Assembly: GCA_038277395.1 (NCBI GenBank)
Contig: CM076196.1
Location: 92,008,236-92,072,235, forward strand
DNA from: Dryocosmus kuriphilus
Lineage: Eukaryota; Arthropoda; Insecta; Hymenoptera; Cynipidae
Length of the DNA stretch: 64,000 nt
Reading direction: 5' to 3'
Shown here: positions 33,061-43,906 of the stretch, in pieces
Layout of the letters: the number at the start of each line of letters is the position of its first letter
Numbering within the stretch: position 1 is the stretch's first letter
The notes under the pieces: model-generated
Seen by the model: the letters and a program-made list of their open reading frames with translations, nothing else
Database searches by the model: none
Told to the model about the DNA's origin: nothing
Position numbers and translations under genes: made by a program

Positions 33061-34130
33061 ATTAATTTTTAAAACCTGAGACTCAGAAGAACTTTTTGTA
33101 CATTATAATTATCACGATAAATGTAAAATAAATGTAAAATAATAAATGTGAATAATATATTGAATATCAAAAACTTTTTAGTGAAACAATTTTTTACCCG
33201 GACATTTTTTTTCACCTAAATTTTTCGGCGAAAAATTTTCTATTATATTTTATCAAAAATAATTTTCTGGACAAGAAAGTTGTTTAGATAGATTTACATA
33301 AACTTGGATCCAAGAGAACCTTTTTGTTAAAGAAAATTGAGTTTACAAATTTTTCTCATAAAATGTACAAATAAATAAGTATAAGGACCTTTTTAGAACT
33401 TTTTAATGTGTACAAACTATTTTCATGACTTTTTTTCGTATCTGACATTGTTTGCAAGAAAAATGTGAAAATTCAATTTAATAAAAATAAAATTTTCTTA
33501 CCACAAACGTTGTTTAGCCCACATAAAACTCACAAGATGTCTTCGCCATGAAACTACAAAATCAACAAAAAATTGACAAAAAATATAATTGGTTTTTTTG
33601 TGAGAAAATCGCTTTTAATATTTTCAGAAAAACCGCAGCAGCTGTCTTTTTAACTCTGAGGTTTTTAAATTTTTCCGACGGATTTAGAAAGGAAGTGATA
33701 AACCTTACCAGAATCTTAAAGAAAACTCAATATCTCAATTAGGTCTAAAACTACGCAGTTTCAAAGAAAAAATTGGCGTCTTCTTGAAAAACACACTTCA
33801 AAATTCAGATACTCATAAATTCGTGGAAACTTTTTTTAGCAAATAAGAAAATACGTGGCACCTAATTTCCTCTGGGAAACAACAAATTTCGTCCCCGTAA
33901 GATTCCGCGAATTAAAGTGAAAGATCTGCCTGATTTGAAACGGATTTGATCCACTGAGTAATTAGAGAGGCAATGGACCAAGAAGGCTCTGACATGGCCA
34001 CAAGACTACAATACGACCATCATCCCAAAATTTTAGACAAAAGTGAAGTGGATAGTTATAATCTCGACTATGTGGAAAAAAAGAATCCATCGAGCAGGTC
34101 ACTGATGTTTGCCGTATAATGGTTCAGAGA
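33061..34130. other. AT-rich stretch with weak similarity to the long non-coding repeat
   Basis: Around 33,400-33,540, words such as TTTTTTTCGTATCTGACAT and TGCAAGAAAAATGTG echo internal units of the repeats at 18,600 and 24,600, but divergence is high. Nothing else seen. Confidence 0.4.
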
Positions 34131-34134
34131 GAGT

Positions 34135-35056
34135 TTAAGGGGGTCGTTCGTGTAACACCTCATTTTCGAGCCCCATTTTTGAAAAATGATTATGGGAAAA
34201 CTACAAATGATTTTGAGACGCGGTTTTCACAAATATTTTTGTTTATTCTTGGAATTTGGATGCAATTTTTGATTGTTCATAGAAATGACCCACGTGACCT
34301 TCATGTGTCCTTGAACACGCCCTTGTCAAAAAAGTCCAGGGCACATGGGGTGAATGATTGTGACCTTTCAGATGTTCTGAAACAAAAAACCGCCATAGCT
34401 ATTGTTTGGTTTCCCCTTTGCTATGATCAGACACAAGCTTTTTCAAAAATCGGAAAATTTCTCAAAATGGCGGTTGCTTGAAAAAAAAATTAATTTTTTT
34501 TACCCTTTTTTTGTGCTAATAATATCTGTAAAAATATATTGGATCAATATTTCCAAAAAAGCTTGTGTCTAATTAGAGCGACATATTTTCTGAAGATAAT
34601 TACGGCAAATATGACTTGATAGGTTCAAAGGTTTTTCTAAAAAAACGCGTTCACCCCACCTTAAAAATACAACTTTTGGGAAAACGCATTTAAAGCTTTG
34701 CACGACTGCGAAGTACTGTTCGCGATTCCTTGGAGTCCACTGTCTACGTGAAAATTCAAAAAAGCGAAAAAAAAGAGATATTTGAGGCGCCGCGCGAAGT
34801 TTTGTCTTAGACTCAGCGGGCCGTAAGTAGAGTGGTGGGTTCGACCACGCGCGGCTGTGTTGGATGCTCTCTCACGCCGTAAGTAGAGTGGTGGAGACGA
34901 CCACGCGCGGCCGTGTTGGATGCTCTCTCACGCCCAAATGAAGACGTGTTCAGCTAAAACCTTTCTGCAGCGTATTTCAAACATCATTTAGATGAGCAAT
35001 ATGCAACAACAAAAAAATTGATTTTATCAAACTTCTACACGAGACGACCCCCTTAA
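34135..35056. mobile_element. TTAA-flanked non-autonomous TIR element (about 0.92 kb)
   Basis: Both ends are TTAA followed inward by GGGGGTCGT and then GTGTA after two or three variable bases (left TTAAGGGGGTCGTTCGTGTA; right end, reverse-complemented, TTAAGGGGGTCGTCTCGTGT). TTAA as target duplication suggests piggyBac-like or Sola3-like mobilisation, but the TIR itself was not recognised. The 120-codon frame at 34,119-34,481 starts outside the element and is not taken as a gene. A 56-bp tandem duplication lies near the right end. Confidence 0.75.
34821..34932. repeat. 56-bp tandem duplication inside the TTAA element
   Basis: Two nearly identical units starting CCGTAAGTAGAGTGGTGG and ending GGATGCTCTCTCACG, GC-rich, each with CGACCACGCGCGGC. 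Three to five differences between the units. Confidence 0.95.
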
Positions 35057-35089
35057 GCATCGATACAATAATGTAGCGTGCATTGTTAA

Positions 35090-35506
35090 AAGAATATATA
35101 CCTTTCTTTCAATGCATTCAAGTGCCTGTTGTAAGGAAGTGTGGATTACATCTTATACTAGGAAGTTACTATTCAGACATATCATTATATCCAGGCTAAT
35201 CGACCTGAAATCGTGGTGCGAGATAAAAACGGCTTTTCCACTTAACCGTAATTTATAAGCAACCTATACAACCAAGATCGATAAGTATGGCGAGCTAGGG
35301 CATGAAGTGAAGGTAATATGGAGGGATGTGAAAGAACCATTCATCCTGTTGTGATTTCGGCTACAGGCAATGTGCGTACAAGATGCAGTGAACACCTTAA
35401 AAAGCTAGGACTCTGTAGGGTGCTGACAGTAGCTCAAAGAGCGGTTTTATTAAGCACCTGTCGAATTTTAAGGAGCCTTCTAGACCATCAGGACGTTCGC
35501 GCCTGA
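35090..35506 (+). pseudogene. non-LTR retrotransposon C-terminal fragment, probably RLE-type
   Basis: In one frame TYHYIQANRPEIVVRDKNG matches the 'RPDIV..D' segment of the restriction-like endonuclease that follows the RT in R2/R4-like elements. A second frame gives TKIDKYGELGHEVKVIWR. The third (35,318-35,506) gives HPVVISATGNVRTRCSEHLK and RAVLLSTCRILRSLL, the usual C-terminal end. The three pieces fit one protein with two frameshifts. The RT is absent. The clade is inferred from the C-terminal endonuclease pattern. Confidence 0.6.
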
Positions 35507-35947
35507 AGTCACATGGAGTCGCAGATGAGAGCTCTAAAAAAGCTTCCAGAGGTGATTAATCTCGCCTCCAGCGCTTTCGGCCACAGCGTAAAAATAAGAA
35601 CGATGTATGACGGAAAACTTTGCCTGGAACAACACTGTTTAAAGAGATTTCCAGCAAGACCCAAACAGCTGGCCTGTATCTCTATCTCATTCGCACACCA
35701 GGAATATGCTTGCTCTGCCTGACCCACTCCTTTCCGTGTCGTGACGCTACGTTACGTTTGACTTTTCACGAGTTTGTTCCGCATCGAGAGCCGCGTAAAG
35801 AAACATAGCTTTAAAAACTGTTAGGAGAAAATAGATATTGAGTTTTTCTTTTGTTTAATTTAACATCCATGATGAAATGATTTTAAATAAATTAATGTGT
35901 TTTCGACACTTCCAGACAGTTTAACAGTAACTTTACTTCACTGAAAT

Positions 35948-35977
35948 GCTTCGATAGTATTACACCATTCTCATCAG
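35948..35977 (-). ncRNA. hammerhead-like motif at Penelope 3' end, degenerate copy
   Basis: The minus strand reads CTGATGAG, a stem-loop (AATGGT / ACTATC around a short loop, with a mismatch and a G-U pair), then GAAGC instead of GAAAC. Hammerhead ribozymes are a known feature of Penelope-like elements. The conserved A after GAA is changed, so this copy is probably inactive. Stems I and III were not verified. Confidence 0.45.
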
Positions 35978-36892
35978 GTTAATATTTAATATTAGCATTA
36001 TGATTAAATTAAGATAAATGAGATTAAGTGTCGACACATACATTCAGAATAGAAATAATTTGACAATGAAATTAACGAAATTAAGAATTAGAAATAATTT
36101 TGTAATTTAATAGTTTTGTCGAATTTTAAATTAACTCTGAAAACTGTTTCATTATGAATTCTGTAAAAACTCTATGTGTTTGTTCTGAAATCCCTCACTG
36201 AAACTCAAATTACAGAACTTCTTCTTATTAACAATATCTCTCCGATCATTCGAAATCTGAACAACATTCAATCTATCATTCACATGAGTCTTTTTAAAAT
36301 ATTTTTATTCATAAATTGTTCAGTATAGGTATTGCAAATAAAAAATTTTTTAAGAACCTTTAAGTTTTCTGTGGGGAAAATTTTATCAGAAAGTAAAATA
36401 GCAGAATTGACTATATTTTTAATTATACCAGTTATTATGTAATGAGTGGTTCGAAAAAAGATTTAAAAGTCTATCTGAATGAGTATCTTTCCTAAAACAG
36501 TTTGTTATTATTTTATGTGAGTTATCTCTGGTTATTTTTAAATTGAGAAAGCTTACAAGGTAAACGCGAATTTTGTATTCTAATGTTTTAAGAATATAAA
36601 TTTCTAAAACAGGCATTACAGTGTCTGCTAAAATACTTCAGACCGGAATCCCATGGGTGTCCCAAAATAATGTTTATAATAAAAATGATTGAATGTAAAA
36701 ATTATGGAATCCATAAGAAGAGAAGTCCCTTCATTAAAATGTTCTATTGGTATGCTGTGTGTTTTGTTTTATGTGAATACATCTACTATCAATACCTTTT
36801 AAAGTAAAAATGGATGAAACATCGAAGGATATGAGAATATGGTTATCTGGTATTTCTTCTTTTATAATGCACGGAAAGAATGCTGTATTTGA

Positions 36893-37390
36893 CACAACCA
36901 TAGATATGTTTGGGTCAACCATAGTATATTGAAAAATATGGGTTAACCATATCTATGTTTCCTGGAACTATAGTGTAATTCTAGCTATGTTTAGATGCGA
37001 TAGGGAAGTGAAGTGGTTGGGCTGGCCATAGCAATAGTTGGGGTGATTGACTGTGCGGATGGCGGATGGATACGAGTAGAGGAAGCGGCGCTAAACTCTG
37101 CTACTGTTAATCCAGCAATATTCTATGGTTACGTGGACCACAGCGGGCAAACCGAGCCATATCTTTTATGTGGGACAACCACAGCTATGGTTGACCCAAA
37201 CATATCGCCCCGAACCAGCTCCTATGGTCAGAACAATCATTCCATTAATTACCTCGACCATTTTATAGGTTTGTCCACCTATAACCATAAACTCCTCAAC
37301 AATATCACTTGCAACAATGTTCGAATAGTTGCACCAACCATTGCTGTTCTCTCCGTGTGGATTCTCGAAAGGAAATAGAATTCCTGACAT
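36893..37390. mobile_element. unclassified insertion with repeated CAACCATAG words
   Basis: It interrupts the minus-strand Penelope copy: Penelope coding is visible on both sides. The left edge has CATAGATATG and its reverse complement CATATCTATG within 60 bp, and the GGGTCAACCATAG / ATGGTTGACCC word recurs inverted at 37,185. No clean TIR or duplication was defined. The 121-codon frame inside has no recognised domain. Confidence 0.45.
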
Positions 37391-38345
37391 AAAATTTACG
37401 TTTCCGAATAGATTCAGACGAAATTTTACTTAAAGTTTTAGCCAGAAAATAAGAAGCAGTATTAATGCAGGAGACCAATTAGGCTTTTCAACTGGGGCAT
37501 CCCATTAAACCTAGAAATACTGACATTGACAGTGAGTAGATTTTTTCTTTCAATTTTATTAGCCAGGTTACCGTTTAACCTCCTGCCATCGATCATGTTA
37601 AAAATTTTGTTTTTAATTTCCTTTAGCGGATTATCATGAGGATCATAAGTAACAAAATCATGTAGATAGCATTCATTTTCTTAAAATAATCAGACCTCTT
37701 TAGGAGAACAGTAATATTACTTTTGTCAGCACGAGTCACCAGAATATCACTATTATTCATAAAGAAGGTTTCTGTTTTCTTCATATTTTGTGCAAATTCT
37801 CTATCAAAAACGGAAACCCATTCGGGATTTTTTAGACAAGCCGATGTTAATGGCAAAACTTTATATCTAAACTCATCTCTTGAAACTGCAGGGATCTTAT
37901 CCAAATTGACCTTCAAATCTTTTACAGTCTCCAGAATATGTTCTCGCTTTCTAGGAGTAAATCATGAACTAAACATTCCGCCCAATCTAACTGTTTCAGA
38001 AACTGGCTCTGAACTATTAATCGCTGACAGATTAATCAACCAATGATCAGTTGGAGAATCATTTTTATGTTTGTTAATTACAATGCATTTAGATTGGTTA
38101 TTTTGAAGATTGATAAATTTCTTGTTTAATATCTCCTCAGGTTTGGAAGTTTGAATGTTATTAGAATCTTTAAAATTTTTAATTAGTATAGCAAAATCTA
38201 TATTGGACATCAGACATTTTAAATTAGTTTTTTGTTTCTTCAGATAGTTTATTCAAGAAATTTAAATGTTTATGGATATCTTTGATTTCAGTTTCTCTCA
38301 ATTGGCTTTTTAATCTGTCAGTTATTCTAAGCATTTTAGTGGAAC

Positions 38346-39240
38346 AACAATCGATTGCACATATTTAAATTTTCAACATATTTTACACTGCAGCTGATAT
38401 TATCAGGAAACAATTCATATCGGCGAAATTTTAACAAAAAGCTTATTCTAACTTAAAAACGGCGACTGCGGTACAGCGGGTAATGATGCGCAGTAACTTG
38501 CACTAAGCCCTGCTCATTATGGACGTGTGAGGTTAGGTTCAGTATAAAGTATTTATGAATGCGATGACGAACGGAGAAAAAATTTGGTCAATTAAGGCAT
38601 TGTTTAATTTTTATGACGAAAAGTTTGAATCGGGTGTTTCACTTTCATCGTGACAGCTGCAAAAAAACCAGCTAAACTTAAAGTATTTTGCTTCAGATGT
38701 AATAAATCTGTTGAAAAATCGATCTTTCGACTTTTCCGAAGGATGCATATATATCATAATAAGGTAGAGTTAGTTAACATCTTTACACATGCTTCTCCAT
38801 TTTTATACCATAAGGAAGCGGATAATATGATCCAGACGACTATATTAGTGCTAAAATAACGAAATGCTGCAAACTGTATCCTCATAGCTTTGACATCTAA
38901 TAATAATACGCGCAGCGTAACCTCTAAATTAGAAAATAGCTGCGCATCAGTATAGTTACCTCAGTTTACTGAAAACATGTGATTTAATTTTCTTAGGTTA
39001 AATTCTTGCTATAATTAAAGCAATACTAATGTATTGATCTAACCGTTACATATTTTACCAATACATTATCGATTATATTTTTCTTGATATCCATTGATAT
39101 GTTATGCGCGCCTCATTCGTCACATCTCCCCTATTTGTGGTAATTTTAATCATTCTTGAGTCAAAAGTATAAACGCACCTTTGGATTCGGGTTGAACACG
39201 TACTGACAATAGATGGAATCGCATAAAAAAACACACTTAC
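38346..39240. other. spacer between the two head-to-head Penelope copies
   Basis: No gene is recognised. Frame 38,650-38,859 is short and featureless. Confidence 0.5.
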
Positions 39241-39507
39241 ATACCAATAGAAAATTGTAAGGAAGGGATTTCTCTTCTTATGGATTCCACATATTTTCAG
39301 CTCGATAATTCTTATTATAACCAGAAAGGGTCACCTATGGGAGCCCCAGTCTCAAGTATTTTAGCAGACATTGTAATTTAGGATTTATAAACTGAAGTTT
39401 CTAAAAAATTAGATTTTAAAATTAACGTTTACTATCGATATGATAATGATACCGTTTTGATCATTCCGAAAGACAGATTTCAATATTCTGTGTTTATTTT
39501 GGATAAA
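39241..39507 (+). pseudogene. Penelope-like reverse transcriptase fragment
   Basis: The frame reads IPIENCKEGISLLMDSTYFQ, YYNQKGSPMGAPVSSILADI (RT block with GSPMGAP), and after two stops KINVYYRYDNDTVLIIPKDR (catalytic motif C; YDND instead of the usual YVDD). This is the Penelope RT signature. Coding ends exactly at the left terminal repeat of the Merlin element (39,508). It resumes in the same strand past the Merlin right end with KRLFAEMIYIKKEPG at about 42,205. Confidence 0.8.
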
Positions 39508-39796
39508 GTTCCGAATAGCGGATACCTCCGATTTATTTGAACCTATATACACTTATGTATCTTGACTCGCTGATTACGAAAATCATAGTAAAAATTGGCG
39601 ACTGGGCCATTTTCATGGTGAAAACCATAAAAAACACCATAAAAACCATGTTTTTTGCGTTTATCTCAGTAAATATACAAAATATAAAAAAATCTTTCAA
39701 ATAAAAGTTGTAGCCAGCATAAAAATACATCTTTTATGTTCTATATACTTTTTATCTTAAACCATTATTGTTCAAGATAATGAGGATTGCGCTTCC

Positions 39797-40012
39797 GTAA
39801 CCAGTCAGTGCATGTGTAGCCCCCCCACCTCAACCTTGGAAAAGGGATCGAGCGTGACCGAACACATTTTCGTAACCAGTCAGTGCATACGTAGCCCTCC
39901 CCCCCTTTGAAAAGTGGTCGAGCGTTACTGAACGCATTTCCGTAACCAGTCAGTGCATGTGTCCCCCCCCCCCCCTACTCTGGAAAGGTGGCCGAGGGTG
40001 GCTGAATGCATA
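39797..40012. repeat. minisatellite A: three units of 70-75 bp
   Basis: Units begin GTAACCAGTCAGTGCAT at 39,797, 39,872 and 39,942. Each contains a poly-C run (up to 14 C), a GGAAA word and a CGAG...TGAACGCAT-like end. Lies just inside the Merlin left arm. Confidence 0.92.
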
Positions 40013-40079
40013 GGAAAAATCACAAAAATACTGCAAAATGTTTAGCGGTACGACTTAAATTGTATGAAAGGTTGTGTAG

Positions 40080-40480
40080 GACCTTAGTTATTTTTTGTGC
40101 CCTATCACAGGGGTGCCTTCCCGCCCCCACAACACCTGGGAAAGGGGGTTGTGTGAAACCTTAGTTATTTTTTGTGCCCTATCACAGGGGTGCCTTCCCG
40201 CCGCTACAACACCTAGGAAAGGGGGTCGTGTGTGACTTAAGTTATTTATGTGACCTGTTGCAGGGGTGCCTTCCCGCCCCCACAACACCTGGGAAAGGGG
40301 GTTGTGTGAAACCTTAGTTATTTTTTGTGCCCTATCATAGGGATGCCTTCCCGCCCCCACAATACCTGGGAAAGGGGGTCGTGTGTGACCTAAGTTATTT
40401 ATGTGACCTGTTGCAGGGGTGCCTTCCCGCCTCCACAACACCTGGGAAAGGGGGTTGTGTGAGACCTTATTTATTTTTTG
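40080..40480. repeat. minisatellite B: five units of 76-77 bp in alternating types
   Basis: GGGTGCCTTCCCGCC recurs at 40,111, 40,188, 40,264, 40,341 and 40,417 (spacing 77, 76, 77, 76). Units 2 and 4 share CCTATCA.AGGG.. and GTCGTGTGTG; units 3 and 5 share ATGTGACCTGTTGCAG and GTTGTGTGA. The higher-order unit is therefore a 153-bp dimer. Because 153 is a multiple of three, the minus strand stays open for 134 codons; I do not regard that as a gene. Confidence 0.95.
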
Positions 40481-40728
40481 TTCGAGCAACATTATTTATT
40501 ACACTTTTTACCGTTTTTCATCTCACATCTGGGCGTGGATTAGCTCCCTACTCTTTATTTTCCCCCTCTCTCTCTCGCACGCTCGATTGTCTTCATCACA
40601 CACGTCGGTGCTGGAATAATCGAGTCTGAACGTGCCACGGAGCAAGTCCCGCGTGAGTCGCTCTGTCTCTCTCTTAACTCTTGCTATTTAAATTAAGCTT
40701 TTTCGCTGTTATTGGTAAGTTGTTAAAA

Positions 40729-41663
40729 ATGAATCAGATTCATAACATCTTCACTTTGAGCTCTATTTTCCAAGATCGCGAAAAAAACCTTCAGTGGTTA
40801 CGCGATATCGAACTCATTCCAAGCACAAGATATTGTATTAAACATAAAAAGAACATGACCCTACACGAATCAGTATTTACCTGTGGTCAATTTAAATGCC
40901 AAAAAAAGGGCAAATACTCTCATAATGCTACTGTAGCGGAAAATACGTGGTTTGAGCAATCTCACATTTCAGCAGCAGCCTGCATGTTAATTACATACAG
41001 CTTTGCTGTTAATTTAACCTTTGAACAAACCATTCGCGAAAGCAGTATAATTGAAGGTCAGCAGGTGTCCAGGGAAAGTGTTGCCGATCGCTTTTCCTTT
41101 TGTCGAGAAGTTTGTATGGTTGCTCTTGACCAACCGTTTGAAAATGAAGGTAAAATAGGAGGCGTGGGGGAAATTGTAGAAATCGATAAGTGTAAAATAG
41201 GACGTCGAAAGTACGAAAGAGGACGTGTGGTGGAAGGCTCTTGGATCTTGGGAATGATTCACAGGGGCATCCTGAGAATTATCGATTGGAAATTTGCCCT
41301 GATAACAAAAGAGATGAAACAACCTTACTCTCTTTGATCCAGAAGCATATAGCAATTGGCACAGAAATCCAAACAGACTGCTGGAAAGGCTACTTAAATC
41401 TGAAAGCTCATGGTTATGTCCACAAAACTGTGAATCATTCTCAAGGGTTTGTGAATCAGGAAACTGGAGCGCACACACAAAATATAGAATCGTCCTGGCG
41501 TTGGATGCGACGCTCCCTATCACGGGGTGGAGTTCACGAAAACAACTTAGCAGACCATCTTTGCGAATTTTTGTGGCGGCGTCTGGTAAGAAAACTAAAC
41601 GCAGATCCCTTTTCTCAGTTGATCACTGACATAAAAATTTGCTATCCTGGCAAAGGAAACTAA
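40729..41663 (+). pseudogene. Merlin transposase (ISXO2-like DDE domain), one frameshift
   Basis: The likely start is ATG 40,729 (MNQIHNIFTLSSIFQDREK). An N-terminal zinc-ribbon-like region has CIKHKKNMTL and FTCGQFKCQKKGKYS. The catalytic domain shows VEIDKCKIGRRKYERGRVVE (first Asp), TDCWKGYLNLKAHGY (second Asp), VNHSQGFVNQETGAHTQNIE and SSWRWMRRSL (third acidic residue, Glu of NIES). It ends at a TAA at 41,661. A single frameshift between about 41,250 and 41,275 (after GSWILGMI, before YRLEICPDNKRDE) is the only coding break seen over about 310 residues, so this copy is fairly young. Catalyses cut-and-paste transposition in the family. Confidence 0.9.
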
Positions 41664-41914
41664 TTTTTTACGTTCTTTTTTCGTTAAGCGTTACTTTTTC
41701 TTACTTCTTCTTTCTTTTACTTAAGCGTTACTTTTCAAAAAATTAAATTTAAAAAAATGCAAAAAATAAACTAAAATACAAAAAGCAAAAAAAAAAACAT
41801 GCACTTTAAAGACCAAGCTCCAACCTTCCCGTGGTAAAGCGCGTAAGTAGGCAATGCCGAAACTAATGGAGTCTTGTCAAAATGTACTTCTTGGAACATT
41901 ATCCCATTTTTCTC

Positions 41915-42181
41915 GGAAAATAATGGTTTAAGAGAAAAAGTATATAAAACATAAAAGATGTATTTTTATGCTGGATATAACTTTTGTTTGAAAGATTTTT
42001 ATATATTTTGTATATTTACTGAGATAAACATAAAAAACCATCAATTTTATGGGTTTTTTTATGGTTTTCACCATGAAAATAGCCTAGTCGCCAATTTTCA
42101 CTATGATTTGCGTAATCAGCGCGTCAAAATACGTAAGTATACGTAGTTTCAAATAAATCGGAGGTATCCGCTATTCGGAAC
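41915..42181 (-). repeat. right terminal inverted repeat of Merlin
   Basis: Inverted match to 39,508-39,780; both contain ACATAAAAGATGTATTTTTA and the GCTATTCGGAAC end (on + strand here). Confidence 0.92.
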
Positions 42182-43278
42182 TGCACCCCAAGAGCCTAAC
42201 GTCCACAAAAGATTATTCGCGGAAATGATTTATATAAAAAAGGAACCCGGTAAGAAGGCTTGAATACAAAAGGATTATAAAATTCTTGATTTCAACGTAA
42301 AAGTGAAATTTTTCTGTCTTATTTAAAACCTTATTCTTTCACCGTGCTCCAATCTGCAAGGGAACAATAGATTTGTCAGAATTTTAGTTCCCTTTAATTC
42401 GCCTAGCGGCGCAGTAACGTCTGTTCTAATATTTTCTATTTAGTGATAAGAACATGGTTTTCATGTATTTAATTCCGTCTAGTCCCGTTCAAAAATATTT
42501 GATTATTTATTGTTTTTGACATAATTATTTAATAAAAAACTTTCAAGAACACTAGATTCATCAAATTACGTCTTTAGGATCGATTTGTGCGGAAATAGTC
42601 AAGATTTAAAGCATTTTTTAAATTTATTTATCATGATTTTATTTTTTTTTTCTCTATGAAGCAATTTGAATAAAACGAAGCTGTCAATAGTAAATTAATG
42701 CAGTTTTATGCAAAATCCTACGAGATTTTGCAGATTTCGTGATTCTATAGCGCTTTTTATGGAAATACTGTATTCCATTTTTAAATTATTTTGAGGTTAT
42801 GTTTGACGTTCTCAAACTCACAGGAGAACGACATATAAATGGATTGAATTTGACTTTTTCTATTCCCGTTGGTGGTATAAGAGACGGAAGGAAAAATCAG
42901 GTGTTGAAAAGAATTAAAACTTTTTAATCCCATTCCAATGCAAGCCTTGTTACCGAGAAAGTAATAATAGGAGGAATTGGGAATACACTTTCTTCCAAAC
43001 CGATATCCAATTCTTATCTTTCAACTTTCGTATTGCTCATTAAGTCATACGCCCTTGTTTGTTTGTTACGCCATTAAATTCTAATATAAGTGGTGTCTTT
43101 TTCATCTTGTTCGTACTCGATCATACTTTAGAGATCAGGTGTGCTTGCCTATGTCTCTGCCTCCTCTTCTTTATTATAATTTTTTGTTTCAATAATGTTC
43201 TAATATTTACAAGAATAAAAACATTACTAACATGCTTTGTCCGTGTAAAAAGTCATTCACCTGACTCTTTAAACTTAC

Positions 43279-43531
43279 CCCTACCGATAGAAATCACTGG
43301 AAAATGCCTGGAGATTCTCAGGTCAGAGAAGTTTCTGAGACGCAGGCTCTCAGGTAGCAGTTTTTAAAGTTTCAAGTAGGGCTTTTAAATGGCCTGAAGG
43401 CTCGTAAATCCCAAATTTCTTAGACCTCAGACTATCTCTAGAGACGAAATCATTCAAATCGAGCCTGAAAAAAGCCTGAAATCGTCCTGGAAACACGCCT
43501 GAGAATATCCTGAGATTTTCTATCGGCAGGG
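43279..43531. mobile_element. 253-bp MITE with CCCTRCCGATAGAAA ends
   Basis: The left end CCCTACCGATAGAAA matches the reverse complement of the right end, CCCTGCCGATAGAAA. The interior is rich in CTGGA, CCTGAG and CTCAGG words and shows imperfect inverted symmetry further in. No coding. No target duplication was evident, so the superfamily is not assigned. Confidence 0.75.
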
Positions 43532-43906
43532 ACAAGATAGCAATCATTATATTTCATAAATTAAAAATCCTATTCCATAAACACAAAAACATTTTTTTAT
43601 AATTTGGAAAATTCACAAATATGATATTTAATTTTTTAACATTTTAATTAAATTTCAGATCGAGTACTAATATCTGAGAAAAGATGGCTCTTCATCTATT
43701 AATTTTCTGCATAAAGGACTTTTGATTATAACTATATTTCTAATGCGATTACGTATTTGCTCCGTTTAAACAATAATATTACAAAACTACTTCTAATTCT
43801 TAGTTCCGTTAAGATCATTGTCAAATTAATTCTATTCCAAACCTATCTATTTACTTTTAATCTCATTTATCTTAATTCAATTATAATTTTAATAAAATAG
43901 AGTAAC

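Larger units (their letters stand above)
35850..38345 (-). mobile_element. Penelope-like element, minus-strand copy, interrupted
   Basis: Read on the minus strand: an N-terminal region with RLKSQLRETEIKDIHKHLN (about 38,320) and KSNITVLLKRSDYFKKM (37,720), a 'GMPQLKSLIGLL' block (37,490), then after a roughly 0.5-kb insertion IPDNHILISFDVSSIF (36,830; RT motif A with FDVSS). The 3' end (36,190-35,850) matches the 3' end of the plus-strand copy at 43,780-43,985, including the hammerhead-like motif. Most of the RT core and the endonuclease region (36,190-36,730) are too decayed to read. Confidence 0.7.
39508..42181 (+). mobile_element. Merlin (IS1016-derived) DNA transposon with about 270-bp TIRs
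   Basis: Left arm 39,508-39,780 is the close reverse complement of right arm 41,915-42,181; the outermost matching word is GTTCCGAATAGCGGATACC. Between the arms are two minisatellites and one transposase gene. Merlin usually makes 8-9-bp target duplications; I could not identify one, so the true transposon end could lie a few bases inside or outside the aligned arms. The arms differ at roughly one base in ten. The element splits a Penelope RT gene. Confidence 0.85.

Noticed and set aside
34119..34481. 120-codon plus-strand ORF as a gene
   Set aside because: It crosses the left end of a TTAA-flanked repeat element, has no recognised domain and no splice or promoter context.
40088..40492. 134-codon repetitive minus-strand ORF as a structural protein
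   Set aside because: Explained by a minisatellite whose dimer length is a multiple of three.
41014..41523. 169-codon minus-strand ORF
   Set aside because: Antisense to the Merlin transposase; no independent support.
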